From: Cryptomeria japonica
Lineage: Eukaryota > Streptophyta > Pinopsida > Cupressales > Cupressaceae
Direction of reading: 5' to 3'
Length of the DNA stretch: 64,000 nt
Assembly: GCF_030272615.1 (NCBI RefSeq)
Contig: NC_081413.1
Coordinates: 603,818,709 to 603,882,708 of the forward strand
The position numbers and the translations under genes are program-made. This document shows, in pieces, positions 58,500 to 64,000 of this stretch; position 1 is the stretch's first letter, and each line of letters starts with the position of its first letter. Below the pieces are notes generated by a model. That model searched no databases and was not told the origin of the DNA. It saw only the letters and a list, made by a program, of their open reading frames with translations.

Positions 58500-58943
58500 C
58501 TAAATTCTACTTTCATAATTTGTATGTGTTAGTAGTAAAGTAGAATTTGATTTAACAACAAAGTAAAAAAATGTGTATGGATGATATTGATAATTGACCT
58601 TACTGATAGAAATTTTTAATTTGTCTTGAATGTCAAGAATGCTCACAAAATCTAGAGTGAATTCAACTCTCCTTCCAATGCCATTATGTGTCATTTGATA
58701 TATATAAACAATATTGATATAAAGCTTCAAAATGCGTAGGACATTTTCAAAATTATAAATTATAAGCTCTACCCTTCCTTTTCCAATTGCCTCTACTATA
58801 GAGTTATCTCCCATAAGAATAGTAGGACCTTCATATGGTTTTAAAGATGATAGAGACTCTTTTGTGGTTTCCATATGCTGTGAAGCTCTAGAGTCTAGGA
58901 TCCATGCTTTTAAAGAAGAGTGAATATAAATTAATGCATGCAC
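58500..58943 (-). pseudogene. Element C protease
   Basis: It stays open for 147 codons. The active site reads AWILDSRASQHMETTKESLS (triplet at 58887-58895), DSG to DSR by GGA to AGA. GDNSIVEAIGKGRVEL and QMTHNGIGRRVEFTLDFVS follow and align well with the D protease. The open frame against a broken background is chance or late decay. Confidence 0.8.
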
Positions 58944-58951
58944 ATTACCTT

Positions 58952-59400
58952 TTATTTTTGGTACTTTTCTTCTTGCTTCTTTTTGGCACTTTTAGGAATA
59001 AATCTACTAGGAATATTTTGGTGAAGAGTTTGTGCCATGAGATTAATAGTCCTCTTCATGCATGATGATTCTAGATGGTAACCATGGTTGCAATAGCTAC
59101 ATTTTGATTTGCCCTTTTTATCCTTGTTTTCCTTCAAGCTAGTAGATTTATTTGTAGGTTTGAGATTAGATCCCCTTTTAGGATCTTTGTCTTCTTTCCT
59201 TTTCCTTTGGTTTGTTGATTGAATTTTTAATTGTTCTTCCCACTTGCATACACAACAAGTGCATGAGCTTTGGAATTTTTCAATGTACCCATTGTTATGA
59301 GCTTATCCTGCTCATGTATCAAAGACTTAACAAAAGCATCAATTGTGGCCATGTTTCAAGGCCTTATTAGTCCAATTGAAATAATGTGGAATCAAAAAAT
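58952..59400 (-). pseudogene. Element C gag, C-terminal part only
   Basis: The zinc knuckle reads CSYCNHGYHLESSC at about 59060-59105, preceded by a Lys-rich region and by a segment (ATIDAFVKSLIHEQDKL, then MGTLKNSKAHALV) matching SFDAFTEMLILEQTKL of the D gag. The capsid core and the whole leader are absent: only about 70 bases separate this from the primer site, so the 5' part was deleted. Confidence 0.75.
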
Positions 59401-59456
59401 CCAAAGAAGAAAATAAATTTAATAATTGTTATGCTTCTTCTTTCTAGAACCCGTGC

Positions 59457-59468
59457 GCTCTGATACCA
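59457..59468 (-). promoter_or_regulatory. Primer-binding site of element C
   Basis: tggtatcagagc on the minus strand directly abuts the 5' LTR, as in element D. Confidence 0.88.
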
Positions 59469-59803
59469 TGTAAAATTTTAGCTAACCTACATAAAATCTA
59501 GCTGGAAAATAGGAACACAACTTATAGGTAAAACAAAAAATGAATTAAGAAGAAAAAAAAAGAAAAAATTCTTGCATAAATAATAATGAAGGGAATTACA
59601 AAGTATATGGCCTCTATGAAAGCATTAAGTAGAGGGAATAAAAAGTAGTAATAAAACTATCAATATCCATTAGCCTATTAAATAAAAGAAAAAGAAAAAC
59701 AATATTTTCCAGTCCATTGGTAATTTAAATTGAAAAGAAGACTTGAAACTGGCAACAACGCCCATAAAACAAGGATAAGAAAGAAAGGAAACTTACAGTA
59801 ACA
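59469..59803 (-). repeat. 5' LTR of element C
   Basis: Partner of 43372-43665; begins tgtaaaattttagc and ends gtaaca, followed by cttca (59804-59808), which differs at one base from the left TSD. Confidence 0.78.
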
Positions 59804-59808
59804 CTTCA

Positions 59809-60759
59809 AAGAACTAGAATAGTGGATAAATATATCAAACCCTTGGTTCTCTAGTAAGAGATATGATGCAATATTCAAGTAAGATTGGCTCAAATTCAGG
59901 GTAGAATATTCTAATAAAGGGAATGCTGTGTATATTGATGGGAAAGAAGAAGCCAAAGTTTAATGAAGATTCAATCAAACATTTGGAAGCCAAGAAGAAT
60001 AATAAAATAAGGGTTTCTTCATCTCAAAAAAAATATGTAGGAAGAGAGTCTAGAAATAATATGATAAAAACCCTCAGACAAATTTGTAGTGAATTAAAAC
60101 ACTCGAGAGAATGCATTGGTGAACCAAGAAGCTGGAGATGATGAATTTCTCCAAGATTCTTCATTGGAGGACAAAGGTAAATCCTTATATTACTATCCCC
60201 GTCATGATTTGGTTGATTACAATGTAAAATATCAAACTAGGAGACTCTTTTTTTTTTAAATGAATACCTACTAAGCTAGATTTTTATACATGAGCAAAAA
60301 ATAAATTATAAAAAGAAGGGATGAGAAATATTAAATATAAGGGGGCTAAGAAATAGTTATGTTTCATGCATGTTTAAAATTAACTAATCATGCCCAATTA
60401 GTACTCCCATATAGAACATGGGTTATCTATGGCCAAGTATGTCATCTTTAAGCTTGGAATTTTGATTTTCATCTAGAAGGCCCTTCCCATTCCTACTAGA
60501 CAATGTGGTTAGAACTGCCATATTAAACTTATTATTCAAACCATTCCTAAAGTGATATGGCGTAAAAATCCTCCACAAAAACTTTGATCCTACAAGTCCA
60601 CCCAAACATTTGTATGTAAGTTGACTTGAATAAATCATTATTTAAATATATTACATTGTGTGGCCTAGGATTTGAATTGGAACAACTAATGTTTTATTTG
60701 AACAAGCCTAATGTTTCTCCTTTCACAATCCTCTCCTATTATTGTTGATAAGGAAGTGC
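59809..60759. other. Unassigned flank, possible LINE ORF1 fragments
   Basis: A basic, Lys-rich 72-codon frame (59923-60141, +; NEDSIKHLEAKKNN, KTLRQICSELKHSRE) has no family I recognise. It continues in broken form (DDEFLQDSSLEDKGKS). It could be an ORF1 part of the LINE that follows. The rest is AT-rich without signal. Confidence 0.35.
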
Positions 60760-61159
60760 AACAAATCATTCTTGCTTTTTAGTCCCACAAAAAACTACAA
60801 TGTCTCAAAAAGTTCCTTCTCCTTCTCCCTCTAGTCTCCATTCTCTCATTGAGTTGTCCAATAGCTATTCTCCTTATAGATATATTGTTATGACTAAGGA
60901 GTAGATAATTGTGAGGAAGACAAAGGAACTATCTCATTTTTATAGCCCACATCATCCTTCCTAAACTCAATCCCCACCCTATTCTCCAAGATAACTAAAG
61001 TCACCTTATATGACATCTCCTTCACCCACTCCCAACTCCCAGAAAAGGTCAACATCGCCTTCTTCAAGGTTGGATGAACATTTGGGTCGAAAGAAAGTTA
61101 TTTGTTTCTCAAATAGTTTTGCTAGTTTTCCACAAGAATATGGCAACAATATAGCTAGT

Positions 61160-61930
61160 CCATCATGAATTATAAAATATTATCATGGATTGTGAAAGGC
61201 CTATCTCTCACTTTACAAAAAAATTAGAGTTAAGGAGACATTATCTAAATAGAAGCCAAATGTTTTTTTTCCTTTAAAAAGTCAAATTAAGCAATGCTCA
61301 CCCTAACTATCCATAGTTCAATTTATGGAATGAAGCTACTTTTTTTCATACTTCACATAGACATGGAATCGATGGGGTTGTGATTGGCTTAGCTCCTTGG
61401 ATCTCCAAATATTTCATTGATAAGGGTGAGGTCCACTCACATAGTTATTTTTACTCAACCTATTGGTGTTTTCTCTATCTATGCTCCTAATGTGTTCAAA
61501 AATAGATTTCTTTAGAATTAGATATTTGAATACCTTTCTAATGCTAATTGAGTGATTGAAGGAGATTTTAATATAGTACAGAATCATGAGGACTATACCT
61601 AGTATAATTATTTCAAACTCTATAATGAAGAATTTAAAATATGGAGTTTTTGTCAAAATTTAATCAAGTGGCTAACCCCATCGACAATAGGTTTTAAAAT
61701 AATGACATTAATTAGTTTATTTTGTCTAATTGTAGACCTAGTAATGAGAGAAAGAAGAGAACTCTTTATCAATTTTATCTTTCTCATAATCTCCAATTGG
61801 AAATCAATTCTTCAGGGGCTTTTGTGTTAATTGATTACTCTGCTACCCTTTCTGATCATTTCCCATTTTATATTCTTTATCCTTTTCTCCAAAAAAAACC
61901 TTCCTTCTCAACTCCCCTATAAACTTAATA
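61160..61930 (+). pseudogene. LINE endonuclease domain
   Basis: It starts with ILSWIVKGLS (consensus WNVRGL) at 61175. FSIYAPN and the VIEGDFNIVQNHEDY motif (catalytic Asp and Asn) lie at 61470-61600. The C-terminal segment is YQFYLSHNLQLEINSSGAFV with the final SDHFPF at 61850-61870. The order and spacing fit the EEP fold; several frame breaks are present. Confidence 0.7.
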
Positions 61931-62459
61931 TTTCCCACTTAAGGAATCTTGAATGTGTTGCTATGTTGAAAGGGATTTAAAATTATATTTTTAAACCTCA
62001 AGAAGGAGGTTCTTGGATTGAGTTGTTGTGTAGTTTATTGAACTAATGTGTTCATTTCCTTAGACCATTTAGCAAGAGACTAACTTGGAGATGGAAACAT
62101 ACAGAAAATTATCTCCATGGGAAACTTGAACATGCTAGGAAGCAATTAAATCTTGATCCATAAAATGAAAAATTTCAAACCTTCATTATTGCCTTTGAGA
62201 CACAACTAAGAAAGTTGGATAATTATAGAGGACAAGATGCTAAACTAAGAAATAGACTCCATCGGATCAAAGTAGAAAAAAGGGTATAAAAAATGTTATT
62301 TAAATATTTGAATTACAAGCATAAAAAAGACAGAATTGGTGTCATATTAGATGAGTAGGGGCTTCACACTAATGCTACTTAAATAACTATGGCTACCTCA
62401 AAATGTTAGCTTTAAGAATTATATTCTCAATAAAATTGATCTTGGATTTCAATCCTATT

Positions 62460-63230
62460 TTCTAATTGGAGGACATTGAATGTGTTTTTTTTAAGATCAA
62501 ACCCTATAATAGTCCCAACATTTATGGCCTTCTAGTTGAATATTCTTATCCAATCATGTGGGATCATATCAAGGAAGATTTTTATATGCTTTATTTGGTG
62601 GCATTTCAAACTAGATCTTTAGAACCAAACATTAATATAAACTTAATTAACTTGATTCCTAAAGGAAAATATGATGAGATCATTGTTGGTTGGAGACCAA
62701 TCCCTTTATTAAACACATCTTATTAAACTATTACAAAATCTTTCACTATTAGGAATAAACTTGTGGTCCAAGGTATTTTTAGAGCTAATAAATTTGACTT
62801 TATCAAAGGTAAATTTATTTTGGACAACTTAATGTTAACTTGGGAGACACTTGAATGGGCCCAAAAATTGGGCAAAGATTCTTTGTTGGTCATGTTAGAC
62901 TCTGACAAAGCATTTCACATAATCCATTGGGGTTTCATCCTTAAATTGCTACTTTCGTTGGATTTGAGCCTCAATTATAGAAACATTTGTAGATGTTGTT
63001 CTAGGATGCCAATGAACAATTGGTCATTAATAATACTTTGACAACACCACAATGGTCTATATGATAGGGTTTCTTGTTATCACCTTTCTTATATGTTCTT
63101 TTAGTTGATGCCTTGGGTTACCTTCAAGGATTTAATCACATAAAAATTATTAAAAGGATCTGTATTCCTCAAAATAATCTGGTTATTAACTCTCATTTTT
63201 GTAATTATAATTTATGCTATTTTTTCAAAA
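62460..63230 (+). pseudogene. LINE reverse transcriptase
   Basis: Motifs are NLINLIPKGKYDEIIVGWRPI, PLLNTSY, DFIKGKFILDNLML, LEWAQKLGKDSLLVMLDSDK (first catalytic Asp), AFHIIHWGF, then LLSPFLYVLLVDALGYLQ at about 63065-63130. The second catalytic Asp pair is not clearly readable. Stops and shifts occur near 62725 and 63040. It is of the L1 group. Confidence 0.75.
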
Positions 63231-63868
63231 TTTTGAAGATGAATTAAAGATCACATTGAAATTCTATAATTATATTGTTTCATCTCTAGATCTTAGCTAG
63301 CTCACAATAAGACTAAACTTATGATGTCTAGGTTTGGAAATAGCCTTGAGTGGTTTCCAAAAGAGTGGAGGAAAATTAAATATGGGAGGATTATGATACA
63401 TATTAGCATTTCTTTTGGCATGTGAATCTCTTTTTTTGACATGTGGAATTGGTTCTTAAATAGGTTAAAAAATAAACTACTTAATTTGGGCAACAAATTT
63501 TTATCTATGGCAAGAAGAATTCAAGTTGCTAAAAACATTTTCATTTCATCTGATGTTTATTTTTTATCTTACTAGATGTCATCAAATAGAAGGTATGAAA
63601 ATTTGAATAAATTAATAAGAAAAATCTTTTGTTAAAATGGGATGTTGATTCTAGTTTTATTATTACTTCATTGGCTCAATGTACTCAACACAAACATAAG
63701 GGCGTTTTCATAATTATTGACCCTAAAACTTAAGTTTTGTGCCTTTCTATGAAGTGGATTATTAGAGTTGCAGAAGGGGATAAGATTTGGAAAATTCTGA
63801 TTTGTACTAATGTTTGTCAAGCTGCAGCTAATAAAAAATGGTAGTCTATCAATTGATCTGACAATTGT
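63231..63868 (+). pseudogene. LINE RT thumb region, truncated
   Basis: Broken frames read FGNSLEWFPKEWRKIKYG, DMWNWFLNRLKNKLLNLGNK, NLNKLIRKI and KWIIRVAEGDKIWKIL, which follow the usual thumb order of plant LINE ORF2. The zinc-finger and RNase H parts are absent because the sequence changes at 63868. Confidence 0.55.
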
Positions 63869-64000
63869 TTTTTTAACGTAAAATATGGAATGAGGGCCCA
63901 CTCCCTTTATTAACATAAAAGAAAGATACAAGAAATCAGTCATGCAGGAATTAGAGAACCGGGAGAAAAACCAATAGAAGAGAAGATAAAAAGAGAGAGA
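63869..64000 (-). mobile_element. Possible 3' end of a minus-strand LINE
   Basis: On the minus strand the sequence ends 'ttaataaagggagtgggccctcattcc...acgttaaaaaaac', a poly(A)-like end preceded by taataaa and a GGGCCC-bearing 3' region, similar in style to 31240-31707. It interrupts the plus-strand LINE and runs past the window edge. Confidence 0.35.

Larger units (their letters stand above)
43372..59803 (-). mobile_element. Outer copia element C, interrupted by elements D and E
   Basis: Matching LTR ends lie at 43372-43665 and 59469-59803, with near-identical target duplications (tttca at 43367-43371, cttca at 59804-59808). The element's own sequence is about 4.3 kb, split in three: 43666-44850, 51567-51916 and 57288-59468. 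The reading order and protein fragments continue across both insertions (RT upstream at 51.6-51.9 kb, RT downstream at 44.8 kb; integrase end at 57.3 kb). Its protease and gag resemble those of D, so C and D are one lineage. It is old: ends are eroded and gag is mostly deleted. Confidence 0.85.
60760..63868 (+). mobile_element. LINE (L1-like), degenerate, cut at its 3' side
   Basis: The plus strand carries a Ser/Pro-rich ORF1 tail (60800-61150; YSPHHPS, SPSPTPNSQKRS), then the endonuclease and RT parts of ORF2 in order, and a thumb region. It stops at about 63868, where unrelated sequence begins. Stops are very frequent. It is less well preserved than the LINE at 9-13.8 kb and has the opposite orientation. 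Confidence 0.75.

Noticed and set aside
1-64000. tRNA, rRNA, CRISPR or bacterial operon features
   Set aside because: None seen on reading either strand; gene structure with introns and LTR elements is plant nuclear.

Overview
This window looks like nuclear DNA from a seed plant with a large, repeat-filled genome. A gymnosperm or other giant-genome plant fits best, but no single feature proves it. It holds one convincing cellular gene, a six-exon laccase at 15237-20493 (+). Almost everything else is retrotransposon sequence of different ages, much of it nested and broken by premature stops. I saw no tRNA, rRNA, CRISPR array or bacterial-type feature. Layout, left half: 1-8471 is a Ty3/gypsy element of Tat-like type (+), with gag, protease, RNase H, integrase and the 3' LTR but no reverse transcriptase. 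8505-8900 (-) is a fragment of an unnamed plant transposon-associated protein. 9229-13790 (-) is a decayed LINE (endonuclease, RT, zinc-finger region, RNase H). 13.8-15.2 kb is the laccase promoter and 5' leader. The laccase has all ten His and the one Cys copper ligand and a secretion signal, so it should be a working apoplastic multicopper oxidase. 21236-26622 is copia element A (-), complete with LTRs and a CAAAT target-site duplication (TSD). Layout, middle: 26.6-33.1 kb is old debris: a purine-rich stretch, a LINE RNase H remnant, a second copy of the unnamed protein (28.3-29.7 kb, with its tail at 32.9-33.1 and 41.7-42.15 kb), and a very old copia remnant on the minus strand. 33103-41741 is copia element B (-), Sirevirus-like, with 1.68-kb LTRs and TSD GAAGG. 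It sits inside the tail of the unnamed protein gene. Layout, right: 43372-59803 is a nest. Outer copia C (-) carries inner copia D (44851-51566, -, TSD CAAAT, LTRs about 97% identical by eye) and an opposite-facing copia E (about 52149-57287, +). 60.8-63.87 kb is a plus-strand LINE cut off by the tail of another element at the right edge. The element genes show a shared mode of decay. All four recognisable copia proteases have lost the catalytic Asp-Ser-Gly triplet by C-to-T type changes, and premature stops greatly outnumber frameshifts in B and D, as expected for long-methylated DNA. The most useful leads are an exact 67-bp duplication over the laccase start codon that creates an upstream ORF, the repeated pairing of a LINE-type RNase H with the unnamed domain, and the palindromic GC-rich leader of element D.
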